Positions 34,290 through 45,336 of a stretch of 64,000 bases of DNA are shown here, piece after piece (the stretch's first letter is position 1; every line of letters begins with the position of its first letter). The notes beneath the pieces were generated by a model, which was not told the DNA's origin, did not search any database, and saw only the letters and a list, made by a program, of their open reading frames with translations. The stretch is from Eptesicus fuscus (taxonomy: Eukaryota; Chordata; Mammalia; Chiroptera; Vespertilionidae): the NCBI RefSeq assembly GCF_027574615.1, contig NC_072474.1, positions 65,519,690-65,583,689 of the forward strand. The letters are read 5' to 3'. The position numbers and the translations under genes are program-made.

Positions 34290-34560
34290 TATTGAGGTTT
34301 AGTTTATATAAGATAAAATTTATGCAGTTTTAAGTGTGATTTTTAGTAAATTTGCAGAGTTCTGCAACACAATCCAGTTTTAGATTATTTTCATCACCCC
34401 AGAGAAATCCCTTGTGCCCATTTCAGTCACTTTTGTTCCTTACCCTCAGCCCCAAGCAACCACTAATCTACTTTTTGTCTCTATAGATTTGCCTTCTCTG
34501 AATTTTTCATATAAATGGAATCATACAATATATGATCTTTTACATTCTAATAACATTTTT
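34290..34560 (-). repeat. Old L1M 3' fragment
   Basis: GAGGTTTAGTTTATATAAGA, AACCACTAATCTACTTTTTG and ATAAATGGAATCATACAATA correspond to the complement of ancient L1M/HAL1-like 3' sequence. Confidence 0.65.
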
Positions 34561-35816
34561 ATCACAGTTAATTTCCCAAAAGATACATGAAAACCATACT
34601 TTATATTTTTAAAGGCTCTTTTAAATGATGATGTTATGTTTCCAAAATGCTCATTGTTCTTAGATAAGACCCATTAATCCCCTCTAGACAAATCAAGATA
34701 TAACCAATACAAGTATTTCCGTAAATCAAATGATACTCACTGGAAGCCATGAATATTAGTCTACATTTATTTGAAACCTAAGCAGAAAACACCACTTTTT
34801 TTTTTAAGTAACTATAACAACAAACCCACAAGAGCAAGCTATTGATAATATCAAGGTACAAGTGTTCCTGATATTGATGTAGGGGCTTTGATGCCAAGGA
34901 TCATATGGAATCTGAGATTTTTACTGAAATGGTTTGTGACCTCAAGTGTGAGACCAGTGTCAGTTGAAAAGACTTATGGAATGCTTAGTAAGGTCTTCAT
35001 TACTTCTCATGTGTTGGTAAAAGATGAATTAAAGTACAATTTAGACCATTAATATATCATTTGGATCTTTGGCTGCTTGTCTTTTCCCAGAAGTGGATTA
35101 AAATACAAAATCCATAAACTTGTTATGAGTTGAGTACATGTGTTGCCTGATTTTTCTTGCCAAACACTAACTAGGAGACATAAACCTGATACATCAAAAT
35201 GGGTTTTTTTTCAACAGTGAAGCCAAAATCATTTTTAAAAAATGCACACCAAGCAGCATGTTGCTGCACTAAAACTGAGACATCCATTTCAGGGGTGAGA
35301 GATGTCAAACAAATGAGGTTCTTGTGCTGCCCTCTGAGACCATCAGCATGCACCCTGATGGAGACAAGTACAGCAAGAATATCTCCTGGAATTTTAAAAC
35401 TCTGCAATGTTTTCATGAATCATTAATTTTGGGGAATCTTTATTTCATTTCAGAAGAGAAACAATTTTGCTAATGGAGACTACGTTCTGACAAACAATTG
35501 TCTTATAACACTTTAAAATGTCTCTGAAATTTTGATTATAAATCATAATCAGTATAAATTTCCCTGAAAAAGTTATTTTCTTAAACTTTTTATGCTGTAA
35601 TTATTTTAAAAGTCCATATCCTCTTATTCAATTGTGTTTAGACACGTATTTTAACTATTCATTCAATTCTCAGGGTTACGTTTAAGACAGTTCTTTGTGC
35701 TTCCTTTTGGAGGCCTAAGCTCAGAACCAGCCCTTTTACTTTACTTCCTGTTGGTTAAAGGAGGTCACCGACCAACTTAGATTCAAGGGATGGGGAAAGT
35801 GACTTGATCATAGTTG
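34561..35816. other. Unique DNA without recognised repeats
   Basis: No gene seen. The segment 35190-35420 is open in a frame on each strand and somewhat GC-richer than its surroundings, but has no splice sites or domain I recognise. Confidence 0.4.
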
Positions 35817-35868
35817 CAGTTTTATTTTTATTTTATTCTTATTTTTCAATTATAATTCACATTTAATA

Positions 35869-36035
35869 TCCTATATAATAAAAGCTAGTATGCAAATTGT
35901 CCCCTTGACTGGGAGTTGTCCGGGAGTTTGAACAGGGGGCAGGGCTGGCTGGGGGAAGGAAGGGGGGCCTGGGCCAGCAGGTGGCAGCTGCTAGGGACCC
36001 TATCAGTGCACAAATTTTGTGCACTGGGCCTCTAG
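35869..36035 (+). mobile_element. Short Helitron
   Basis: Starts TCCTATATAATAAAAGCTAG after A and ends GCACTGGGCCTCTAG before T; hairpin TGCACAAATTTTGTGCA is perfect. 167 bp. Confidence 0.95.
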
Positions 36036-36077
36036 TTATCTTAGTTTCAGGTGTACAGCATAGTGGTTAGACATTTT

Positions 36078-36294
36078 TTAAAATATATTTTTAATTGATT
36101 TCAGAGAGGAAGGTAGAAGGAGAGAGAAATAGAAATATCAATAATGAGAGAGAATCATTGATCAGCTGCATCCTGCATGCCCCACAGTGGGGATTGAGCA
36201 CACAACCCGGGCATGTGCCCTTGACTGGAATCAAACCCAGGACCCTTCAGTCCACAGGCCAATGCTCTATCCACTGAGCCAAACCAGCTAGGGC
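36078..36294 (-). mobile_element. Ves-type SINE
   Basis: Minus strand, ending in the head CCACTGAGCCAAACCAGCTA GGGC (shown with a break). Flanked by AGACATTTTT (from 36068) and AGACATTTTT (from 36295), a target duplication within the L1. Confidence 0.93.
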
Positions 36295-36741
36295 AAGACA
36301 TTTTTATAATTTACAAAGTGATACCCCAATAAGTTTAGTGCCCATCTGTCACCATACAAAGTTATTATAATATTATTGACTATATTCCCTATGCTGTAAT
36401 TTAGATCCCCATGACTATTTTGTAACTACCAATTTGTACTTCAAAATTCCTCCACCTTTTCACCCAGACACAACAAGCCCTTTTGTATCTGGCAAGGGCT
36501 CATTCTCTGTTTCTGTGAATCTATTTCTGCTTTGTTTGTTTGTTTTATTTTGTTCTTTAGATTCCACATATGTGACATAATATGGTATTTGTCTTTCTCC
36601 AAGTCTGACTTATTTCACTTAGTGTAATACCCTCTAAGTGTGATTTTTAGTAAAATTGCAAAATATGTATCCATCCAGTTTGTCACAAATGGTAATATTT
36701 CATTCTTTTTTATGGCTGAATAATATTCCAATGTATATATG

Positions 36742-37154
36742 TGCCAGAAGCCAATTCCAGCATGTCAGCAGGGCTGAATCATCTGGGAACGGCTAAAAAG
36801 CATCTCCCCCAAACCTGAATAGGATTGTCTGCTGCAAGACAGCTCAGAGCATTTTATTGCCTCCTGTTGGCCAAACACCTGAACAGCTGTAGGCTATTCC
36901 CCAAACTGACAATGCTTCTGTGCCCTAGCCTTTGAAGTGTATTATCTCCACCTTGCCTTAGGATAAATTGTGTTAATAAATAGCACGGGGTCCTTAGACA
37001 AGGGATAGTCTTCAGTTCCTTTAGCTGAAGCTCCTCTGACCCCCAATGCCTTTCAAGATTATCTTTTGTCTTTGGACTCCTTCTTGAATCTATGCATCAG
37101 CTTCTTTCTCCAGATTGCAGAACCCTTCCTAATGCTGGGACAAGAACCCTGGCA
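36742..37154 (+). mobile_element. Solo LTR of a class II (ERVK-like) endogenous retrovirus
   Basis: A 413-bp block starts TGCCAG and ends CTGGCA, so the ends form a 6-bp inverted repeat. A perfect 6-bp direct repeat, TATATG, flanks it (36736-36741 and 37155-37160). A 6-bp duplication is typical of class II (beta-type) retroviruses. An AATAAA signal at 36975-36980 in a TTAATAAATAGCACGGGG context gives the plus orientation. There is no coding sequence; recombination between two LTRs has removed the provirus. It interrupts L1 ORF2 at the CCAATGTATATATG site. Confidence 0.85.
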
Positions 37155-37365
37155 TATATGTACCACTACTTCTTTATCCAATTGACTAATGATGGCACTT
37201 GGGTTTCTTCCATATCTTAGCTATTGTAAATAATGCTGCAATTAATATAGAAGTGCATGTATCTTTTCAAATTAGTGTTTTGATTTTTTTCAGATAAATA
37301 CTCAGAAGTGGAATTGCTGGGTCGTAAGGTAGTTTATTGTTAATTTTTTTAGTTAATTTTTTTAA

Positions 37366-37407
37366 GGGTTAGGGTTAGGGTTAGGGTTAGGGTTAGGGTT
37401 AGGGTTA
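37366..37407 (+). repeat. Interstitial telomeric repeat, seven units
   Basis: Seven perfect GGGTTA units (42 bp) lie inside the minus-strand L1. The flanking L1 reads TTTTTTTAAGG on the left and TTTTCCATAGTAACTTGC on the right; the ~15 bp normally between these in L1 are replaced by the telomere repeats. Confidence 0.97.
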
Positions 37408-38019
37408 GTATTTTCCATAGTAACTTGCAATCCCATCAACAGTGTACAAGAATTCCCTTTGCTATACTTCCTCATCAACACATTGTTTGTTGATTCATTG
37501 ATGGTAGCCATTCTGACATGTGTGAGGAGATACCTCATTGTGGTTTTAATTTGCATTTATCTGATGATTAGTGATGTAAGCATCTTTTCATTTTATTGGC
37601 CATCTGTATGTCCTCTTGGAAAAGTGTCTATTCAGGTTCTCTGCCCATTTTTAAATGGGATTGTTTGGATTTTTTGATGTTGAGTTTTATGAGTTTCTAA
37701 AAATAAATTTTGGATATTATCTAAACCCTTGTTGAATGTATCATTGGTGAATATTTTCTCTCAATCAGTAAGTTATCTTTTCATTTTGTTGGTTTTCTTT
37801 GCTATGCAAAAATATTTTAGTGTGCTAAAGTCCCTTTTGTTTAGTTTTTCTTTTCTTTTCCTTGCCTGAGAAGATTGTAAATCCTTTTCCAATTATGCTA
37901 CTATAACAGCAAATAGCTTCACTATCAAAATGTAGATGTCTCTGTACTAATTTTGATTTTTCTTTTATTTCCCACACCCAATCTATCACAAAGTACTGTT
38001 GATTTTACATTGAAGATCT

Positions 38020-38480
38020 ATTCCAAACCATGCCTTTGCTTTCTATGACCATCATCAACATCTTATTTCAAACTTCATTATTTCTTTGTTGAGCTATCAT
38101 AACTACTTTCCATGACACCATTCATGCATTTGGCCATCTCCTAGAGTATCCCAAATTGTCCTCTCTAAAACAGAAATTGAATGTTTCTCCTCATTTTATT
38201 AGCTACTTAGAGTTCTGAAACACCTCTTTAGTATTCAAGATTGTTCATAATCTGATGCACCTACCACTCAAGGGTCCATCTCACCTCTTCCTCTTAGGTA
38301 ATCCCCTTTGTGCAAGATGTTAATGTTTAAGTTAATTACTATTTATTTTTATTCAATAATGCATTAATATGTTTTCTAAGACTCAAATACTACCTCAAAG
38401 CTTATCAAGAAATATTTTTACCTTCTTCATTCCCCCATAATCATGATACCTGCTCCTCAGAAGAACCTCATTTGATTCTT
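38020..38480 (+). repeat. L2-like LINE fragment
   Basis: CAAGATTGTTCATAATCTGATGCACCTACC-like, CATCTCACCTCTTCC and similar phrases follow the L2 3' region. Strongly diverged. Confidence 0.5.
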
Positions 38481-39177
38481 TTAGCTGTTTCTAAATAATA
38501 TTAATAATGATATTTCTTAATTTTTAACTTTAAAAATTCCTTTAACTTTTCCTCCTTCCATCCCCCCCCCCAATTTTAGAGTCATTCAAATATTAGCCAC
38601 AGCTGAGCTATAAAATTGGAGAAGTCAAAGTATTTATTCCCTTAGCTATCATTATATTGTCTTTCTCCAACAATGTTTTATTTTTCTAAGAGGTTAATTG
38701 CCTTGGGTTTCCACTCCCCTCAGTTTTCTATGAACCTATCACTGACCCACTCCAAAAATTACAGTAGAACTATCACCATCATCTCAATGCATTCATAGTA
38801 GGTCAGTTTTTATTTTTCATGGAGATGTACCCTTGGGAGATCACTGTCATCTTTTGTTTGTGCTTGATTCCTTCTAGGTTTCCACCAAAATTAACTATCA
38901 TTTTTTGAAATTCTCTTCCCCATTATAGGAATTTCTTCTGCTTATCACCTGAACTCCCATAACAGTTTTAAAAATATTTCCATTTTAACACTTATTACTT
39001 TATATTGTAGTGTTTGAGGTCTTTGCAGAATGGAAACTCTATCTTTATCTAACTTTGATCTTTACTCTCTCTCCTGGTCCTTGGTTCAAGGCAGATGTGT
39101 AACCAACATGGTTTGGAATTGAGGTGATTAAACAAAGTCCAACAAGATAATATGCCAGAGTGCTATTTATTTAATTA
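38481..39177. other. Unique DNA
   Basis: No gene or clear repeat is visible; a run of C occurs near 38563-38572. Confidence 0.4.
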
Positions 39178-39504
39178 CTAGAAGCCCAGTGCAAACCGGT
39201 GGGGTCCCTTGGCCTGGCCTGGGATTAGGCCGAAACTGGTTCTCCGACATCTCCTGAGGGGTCCTGGATTGTGAGAGGGCGGTTCTCGGGTGATGCACCC
39301 TGGAATCAGGCTCCCTCCTCTCTGGGTCCAGGGTGTGGGTAAAGCAGATACGGGGCCAACAGTGCCCCAGCAGCAACCTAACCCATGGCCAATTCTGGGA
39401 GGAATCGGGTTCCCTCCTTTATTGGTCAGAGTGTCTGCCCCCTGGTGGTCATTGCGTGTCATAGCTACCAGGCCAAAGGTCGGTTGGATGATCACTTAGG
39501 CTTT

Positions 39505-39511
<7 letters not shown>
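39178..39511 (-). mobile_element. Non-autonomous Helitron, second subfamily
   Basis: 3' CTAG end at 39178-39181 (GGGCTTCTAG when read on the minus strand). The 3' hairpin is largely lost (GTGCAAACCGG). The 5' end corresponds to TCTAT...AAAAGCC and merges into a GATA microsatellite, so the exact 5' base is uncertain. Shares CCCCCTGGTGGTCA and TGTCATAG-type 5' blocks with the 3770 copy. Confidence 0.85.

Positions 39512-39561
<50 letters not shown>
39505..39561. repeat. (GATA)n microsatellite
   Basis: About 14 GATA units, apparently seeded from the Helitron 5' terminus (TCTATATAA-type end). Confidence 0.96.
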
Positions 39562-39599
39562 GCTTCACAGAAAGTGTCACCATGCCCAGAAAATAGTGC

Positions 39600-39760
39600 T
39601 AAGTGCGAACTTTTAATGAGTGTTTACTATGTGCCAAGATTTATTTCATTAAATCTTAACACCAGTTCCATGTAGGTACCATTATTAGTCCTATTTTATA
39701 GATAAGAAATTGAAAAAAGAAGAGGTGCTGGGGCCTGGACTCACATGGTTAGTGTGATAT
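39600..39760 (+). repeat. MIR SINE
   Basis: GAGTGTTTACTATGTGCCAA, CCTATTTTATAGATAAGAAA and the CTCACATGGTTAGTG region match MIR layout. Confidence 0.7.
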
Positions 39761-39764
39761 ACTA

Positions 39765-40170
39765 AATAGACTTCAGACACCAGTGTGTCTGGGTGCTGTC
39801 CTAGGTGCTAGAGATATCATTTTCAGTAAATCAAGACCCTGACCTTATGGAGCTCATAGTTAAGTGACAGATGACTTCCTCATCTGGAAATCTGGAAAAA
39901 ACTTCCTCTCCTTTACCATTTGAGCATTTTCTCTTATCCTTTAAAACTCACCTTTTTGGGTTTTGTAGACCAATCCCCCTCCCCCAGGCAGTGTCCCCAC
40001 AGAACCCATTTCCTAGCTCTTTCCTAAACTAGCACACTATATCTCATTGGTCTCTTAACTGCTTTGTCCTCCAATTAGATTGTGAGCTGCTTGTGATCAG
40101 GAAAGCTATCTTTTTTGTTGTTGTGCATCCACAGCCATGCTTCATGCCCAGCATAGAGAAGATATGCAAT
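39765..40170. repeat. L2-derived fragments
   Basis: 39780-39875 resembles minus-strand L2 (GGTGCTGTCCTAGGTGCTAG, CCTTATGGAGCTCATAG). 39895-40170 resembles the plus-strand L2 3' end (AAAACTCACCTTTTTGGG, TTAGATTGTGAGCTGCTTGT). Confidence 0.5.
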
Positions 40171-40289
40171 AACATTCATTAATTCAATGTATAAATGGGC
40201 ACAGAAAAGAGAAAAATGTGTTCTACCCATTTCCCATATGTTAGGGCATGAGCCAGCATACTTGATAGTGAGAAGTATAACAGTCACAA

Positions 40290-40480
40290 TTTACTGACAA
40301 TCTTTTAGGTAACAAGAGCTTTACTTATATTTCTGCTAAGTTAGGCATTTTTTACTTCCATTTTTAAATTACATAGACAAATATTAAATATTCTGCTCAT
40401 GGACCTACAGCTAGTTAGTGGCCCACTTGCAGCTCTGACTGAAGGTTTATCAACTCAAGTCTTTGATCCCTACAGCACAC
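40290..40480 (+). repeat. MIR-like SINE
   Basis: GGACCTACAGCTAGTTAGTG and the GCAGCTCTGACTGAAGG region resemble the MIR core. Diverged. Confidence 0.5.
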
Positions 40481-40722
40481 CAGTATACATTCTAGCAAGC
40501 GTAGAAAAATGTCTCAAATTATTTGTAAATTGTTGCTTTGATAATGAGCATATTCTCTAGAAAGATGTCCTCAAACTCATTTATAAATTAGGAACATATT
40601 GGGTTTATGAAAACTCACACTGCCATACTTCTACTTCTGTACAAGATTGTACATGGTCTAAGGGACGACTTAAATTCTTATTCATTTTCCCTGCTTCACC
40701 ACTGGATGCTTACACTCGGGTT

Positions 40723-40910
40723 CAGGGCTACTTCTTTTTTGTTCGTTTATTTAAAGTATTACATATGTCTCCTTTTTCCCCAATTGACTCCCCCCCACCA
40801 CTCCCATCCCCCAGGAAAAGCCCCCACTGCCCCAGTGTCTGTGCCCATTGGTTATGCTAATATGTATGTATACAAATCCTTTAGTTGATCTCTTACAGGG
40901 CTACTTCTTT
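40723..40910 (-). mobile_element. 5'-truncated young L1 tail with 15-bp TSD
   Basis: About 158 bp of L1 3' UTR (complement of GGACTTGTATGCATGCATAT...-type sequence) lie between perfect copies of CAGGGCTACTTCTTT at 40723-40737 and 40896-40910. The poly-T side is on the left, so the L1 is on the minus strand. Confidence 0.92.
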
Positions 40911-42319
40911 AACCTATAGATAAAATATCAAGCTCCTTATTTTAGCTGTTGGAATAAATTTTTAAAACCCTCTAACCTAATTAGGGTAAACATGAAGGAA
41001 GGAACTCTTTTCCCATGGCCTTAAATAGATCTTTAAAAATGTTTAGGTTTACAAACTTTGGTAAGGCTTAGGCAAAAAATAAATGTACCGCCTGCTTGCC
41101 CACTTCTATGGCACTAGTTTTCACTCCCACTAAGGCAGCCTAATAGTCTCTCCACTCAGGGTATAGACAGGGCCATGGCAAAGCTAGACTCTGCGTGTCC
41201 AATAAATTCAAGTGAATCCACAGTTTATAATAAAACTCTCAAATTAAAACTGATAGGACATGCTGAACTCATTTTATTTTTGTTACAACTTGTCAATGTT
41301 TGTATGGACACATAACAGTTGGTTTACTTTGTAAGTAAACTGTAAGATATTGAGTAAACCATGATTTAATTAATTTATAATTCATAAACATATATTTACT
41401 TTACAAAAAATTACAATTTGAGCTTTAAGGGTCAAGATGGACAATCAAAGTAGATATATTATATGTCTTAATATATTATAATGTTTATAATACATACAGT
41501 ATAACATAATACATATAATAAATGTATTTTTAATTTATATATTGCTGTCAACAATAATAGGATGTATGCTACCTGTTCACTAGTATATTCCCATGGTTTG
41601 CACAGCATATGACCCATGATAGGCTTTCAATAAATATGTGTTGAATGAATAAATGAATAGCTCATTGAATTAAGGAAATTAGGCATGATTCAAATTCATG
41701 TTGGTTGCCATGTTTTCTTGCTTGAGTTATTGTGGAGGTATATTGAGGGGTAGAGAAAATGTAAACAAGAGTGGAAATAATAAATATGGTTATGAGGAAT
41801 TGCATAATAATGCACAAGAGTAAAGAATGCACAGAAAAAGCAATGTAAGAAATAGTTTTAGTTGGGAATTTCTCAATGGGCATACCATAAACAGAGTTTA
41901 GGAATGTCTTTATGTTTCTGGGACCAGATATCTCCAAATAACATCTCCTGGAAGAGAACCCACTGGTGGAAACTCTAAGTCTATCCAAGGGTTTAAAAAG
42001 TGTTCCATCTCTCCCTGTACCAGCCCTCCCCCCCCAAAAAAAAAAAAAGAGAGAGAAGTGATGGTGCCCCATCCAGAAATCAGTGAGAAATGATCAAGGG
42101 AAGACTGTGCAGTATTACCTGGAAGGTGAAATTCAGGGTGACCATGTGGAGAGTTAAAGGGGTTATGTAAACTATCACTGATATAAATGTAACAAAATTC
42201 TAAACATTATTATTTAGTGCTGAATAAATTTCAGAGATATGGAAAGGGGAGTAGGTGGAGACTGTCTACTATTAAAGGAAGATTTCAGGCCATTCATTCC
42301 CTCCCACATTTATAAATAA
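40911..42319. other. Mostly unique DNA
   Basis: No gene visible. 41560-41665 ends in GGCTTTCAATAAATATGTGT-TGAATGAATAAATGAA, an L2/MIR-type 3' tail. An A-rich run lies near 42038-42050. Confidence 0.4.
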
Positions 42320-42448
42320 AGGGTGGGGCAGAAGTAGGTTTACAGATGTGAGTATGCAAAATACAGAGTTTATTCTTGTATTATTATTTATTAATTATTG
42401 TATTATTTTCCATACAAAAGACTATAAACCTACTTTTTGTCCCACACT
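42320..42448. mobile_element. Mariner-like MITE
   Basis: Diverged inverted ends: AGGGTGGGGCAGAAGTAGGT on the left and, reversed, AGTGTGGGACAAAAAGTAGG on the right. The interior is an AT-rich near-palindrome (TTGTATTATTATTTATTAAT). The termini and ~130-bp length suit a mariner-derived MITE. I could not see a clear TA duplication. Confidence 0.7.
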
Positions 42449-42454
42449 GGAGTT

Positions 42455-43035
42455 TTTGAGAGTCTGTGAGCAAGTCACAGTTCTAGACACTAATGATAAA
42501 TGGTGAATAAGATTAAGTCCCTGTTCTCAACAGTGGAGAAAGAAGAATCATAAATATGTAAACAAACTATTACAGATAAGGCTATTATGCTGTGAGAACA
42601 AGAAAGTTGACATCATTTGGAAAGGGCTGAGCTACTAGTTAGGGAGGTTACATTAGGCCTCTCTGAGAAGGAAATGTTTTAACTGCAACTTGAACAATTA
42701 GAAAGCAATGAGAAGATGCAAGGGAAGAACATTCCAGGCAGAGGGAACAAGTATAACAGACTTCATACAGAAAATAGCCTGGCTTGTTCAAGAAATGAAA
42801 CAAAGGTCAATATGGCTGCATTATATTGAGAGCAGAGAAGAGGATAGGGAATGAATGACATGAAGTAAATTTTGGGATTAGGTAGGAGCTAAATTCTGTA
42901 GGCTCTAAGAATGGCTTTCAATTTGGTTTAAATATAATAGGAAGTCACTGAGTAGTTTTATGCAAGAGTACCATGGTCATATATTTAATTTAAATACATC
43001 ACTAGGGAATTTGAAAAGTCTACTGGAGAAGAGTG
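42455..43035 (-). repeat. L2 LINE fragment
   Basis: The plus strand reads the complement of L2: GCAACTTGAACAATTAGAAA, AAGAACATTCCAGGCAGAGG, ATAGCCTGGCTTGTTCAAGA, GTAGGCTCTAAGAATGGCTT and ATAATAGGAAGTCACTGAGT. Diverged but continuous over ~550 bp. Confidence 0.75.
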
Positions 43036-43861
43036 TGCTGTGATTAGAATGGAAGATAGAACAGAAGAGATGGCTAAAATAAACCAATTGGGTAAAGATT
43101 TTGTCTTAATCCTTCAGGATAAGAGGACTGCTGCAACCAATATGAGCACAATAGATATACATTCTATTCATGTTTTAGGAAGTATGCTGGCATTTAACCT
43201 ACATTTTGGTAAAAGAAATAGTACTGTGATTGGATTTAACAAGAATACCCCAGACCCTCACAACTTATCCACTATACACTGCTGCAAAAAGTCTGAAGGA
43301 AATAAAAATTTAAGTCCAGTGAACATTCATGACTACAAGGAAGCTTTGTTGGCAATACCTGGAGTCATAGCCTAAGGACTTAGGCTGAATCATTTGAAGG
43401 GACAACTGCATTTAGGTGCCAAGGTAACCCGAAGTCTAAGATTGTAGCTGGCTAAATGGCCCCCCTTTCCCACATCCCATTTAGGCACACACCCAAGCTC
43501 CGGCTATTGTAATTAATATCTAATATTTATTAAATGATCAAACTGGGTCATGTACTATACTAAACACTGTACATCATTATTTTATCTAACATGTACAGTG
43601 AACTTACTAAGCAAACACACTTACCACCTCTATTTTACTGATTAGGAAACTGTGACTTACGAAAAGTAATTTTCCAAAGCTATAGCTACATGTGACAGAG
43701 CTGAAATAGAAGCCAAATTTGTCTAATTCCTGAGCCTACTTTCTTCACCATTACATTCTACTGTCACTCTACCATCCTGACAGTGAGGAATGACTGGAGG
43801 GGCCAGTCGGTGCTATGAGAAGAAAAGAGGTGTCATCTGTTCCCCAGCCAAGTTTACCATT
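43036..43861. other. Unique DNA with a MIR fragment
   Basis: 43530-43770 holds a MIR-like segment (CTCTATTTTACTGATTAGGA, GACAGAGCTGAAATAGAAGC). The open frame at 43040-43375 is not recognisable and overlaps the edge of an L2 copy. Confidence 0.45.
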
Positions 43862-43947
43862 TTAGTTGTCTGGAGATCAAATACAATTTTCTGGATTTAA
43901 ATCAATATATAATTGTACTACTATGATAGATGTAACTTACATAATAG
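43862..43947 (+). repeat. Direct repeat, copy 1 (~86 bp)
   Basis: Starts TTAGTTGTCTGGAGATCAAA and ends near ATAGATGTAACTTACAT. Matches copy 2 at 44521 over its whole length with a few substitutions and one 4-bp GATA indel. Confidence 0.9.
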
Positions 43948-44520
43948 GTGGTGGAGTCAGGATTAGAACTCAGATATATTGCCAAACAATGTGTTGTGGC
44001 CTCTGCTCATCTAGATGGAATGTGTTATTTCTGTCTAGAGAAAGATCCAGACAAAGTCCCCCAGCTCTCCCACCCACAACAGTCATCTTCCTTGGACCAC
44101 TCCCAGAAGCCAGGTTCCAGGACATGTGTCTAGCAAAGGTGCTAGGGTCATGCAGTCTCTTACTTGTGTGACACTAACTCTGTGGTGAATAGATTAGACT
44201 CATTTTCTCTTGGCCTTACAGATAAATTCTGGCTCATTTTCTTGCCAAGACTTTCTAGTTAGACTGGCAGACACAGGTTCAGAAGAAGGCTTGGATGAAA
44301 AGGATACAAGAAGGCCTCTCAATCTAGTTCAAGTGTCTTTGATTACTTAGGACAAAATCTGGTACAGACAAAAAGGTGCCCTTCATGTGGTTTTGCTTCG
44401 CTTATCATGGGCATACTTTGGGATTTGAGACAAAGACCTCATTTTAAAAGAGGGTACCCATTTGCCTAGCTTATTGTATTAGGGTCCTTCCTAATGGGGA
44501 AGACTGTTGTCACACAGGTT
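43948..44520. other. Unique DNA between direct repeats
   Basis: No gene seen. 43948-43980 (GTGGAGTCAGGATTAGAACT) resembles a MIR 3' piece. Confidence 0.35.
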
Positions 44521-44606
44521 TTAGTTGTCTGGAGATCAAATATAATTTTCTGGATTTTAATAAATATATAATTGTAATACTATGATAGATAGATATAACT
44601 TACATT
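44521..44606 (+). repeat. Direct repeat, copy 2 (~88 bp)
   Basis: Second copy of the 43862 repeat, 659 bp downstream in the same orientation; the sequences outside the repeat do not match. Confidence 0.9.
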
Positions 44607-45022
44607 ACGCAGTGTGATTTTGTAATTTTTCAATCACTTGGTTTCTAAAAACCTTTTAAAGGACCCTATTGTGATAGAAATTGCTGCACCTATATAGACT
44701 TGTCTGCTCATCTTGGCAGCATAACAATACAGTCAGGCAATGTGTTGAAATACCAGCTTGGGATGCTGTGAAATAACATTTGCACAGGAACCTTTGTATG
44801 GTCACTTTGAACATTAGGATTTTCAAGATCAGAGCCCTAGAGGTTGTTATTTCCTTCTAGATAGGAATTTGTGACCTTTATTGTCCCTGAGACCACAAAT
44901 TGAGGTTAATCAAACAGCTAACTTTCAATTAAGATGCTTACTGCAGTCAAAGAAGATGCACTAATTCCTATGCCATATTACAGAGTGAAATGAACACTGG
45001 TCAGCAGCTCAATTACTCAACA
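44607..45022. other. Unique DNA
   Basis: No recognised feature. Confidence 0.35.
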
Positions 45023-45336
45023 TCCTATATAATAAAAGGCTAATATGCAAATGGTCCCCATGGGCGGGAGTTCCACAGACTGGGAGTTAGACATGTGCTG
45101 ACCACCATGAGGCGGCACGGAACATGGTGGGCGTTGGCCAAGGGGTGCTGGCAGCAGGTGGCAGTGAAGGCGCTGCCAGCCCCAATGGATCCGGACGAGA
45201 GGGGGGCCGTGGTGGGATGGTGGGGTAGGTGAGTGGGCGGCACCAGGCCAAGGCAGGAATGAAGGGAGTCCCTGGCCAGCAGCTGGCAGCTGCTAGGGAC
45301 CTTACCGATCCAGAATTTCGTGCACTGGGCCTCTAC
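45023..45336 (+). mobile_element. Non-autonomous Helitron
   Basis: Starts TCCTATATAATAAAAGGCTA after A; ends GCACTGGGCCTCTAC, the terminal G mutated, before T. The left arm of the 3' hairpin is damaged (CCAGAATTTCGTGCA). Confidence 0.92.

Larger units (their letters stand above)
35817..37900 (-). mobile_element. L1 3' end hosting four later insertions
   Basis: The plus strand reads the complement of an L1 3' UTR and ORF2 tail: CAGGTGTACAGCATAGTGGT, TATATTCCCTATGCTGTAAT, TTATGGCTGAATAATATTCC, AATGCTGCAATTAATATAGA, CCATCTGTATGTCCTCTTGG and TTGCTATGCAAAAATATTTT. Within it lie a Helitron (35869), a SINE (36078), a solo LTR (36742) and a telomeric repeat block (37366), each interrupting recognisable L1 sequence. 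Confidence 0.88.

Noticed and set aside
35171..35426. Open frames on both strands (75-81 codons) as an exon
   Set aside because: No consensus splice sites bounding a recognisable peptide; left as possible conserved non-coding sequence.
37366..37407. Chromosome end
   Set aside because: Only 42 bp, embedded in L1 sequence on both sides; an interstitial telomeric repeat.
43040..43375. 111-codon open frame as a gene
   Set aside because: Starts in the edge of an L2 copy, no recognisable domain or conservation signal visible.
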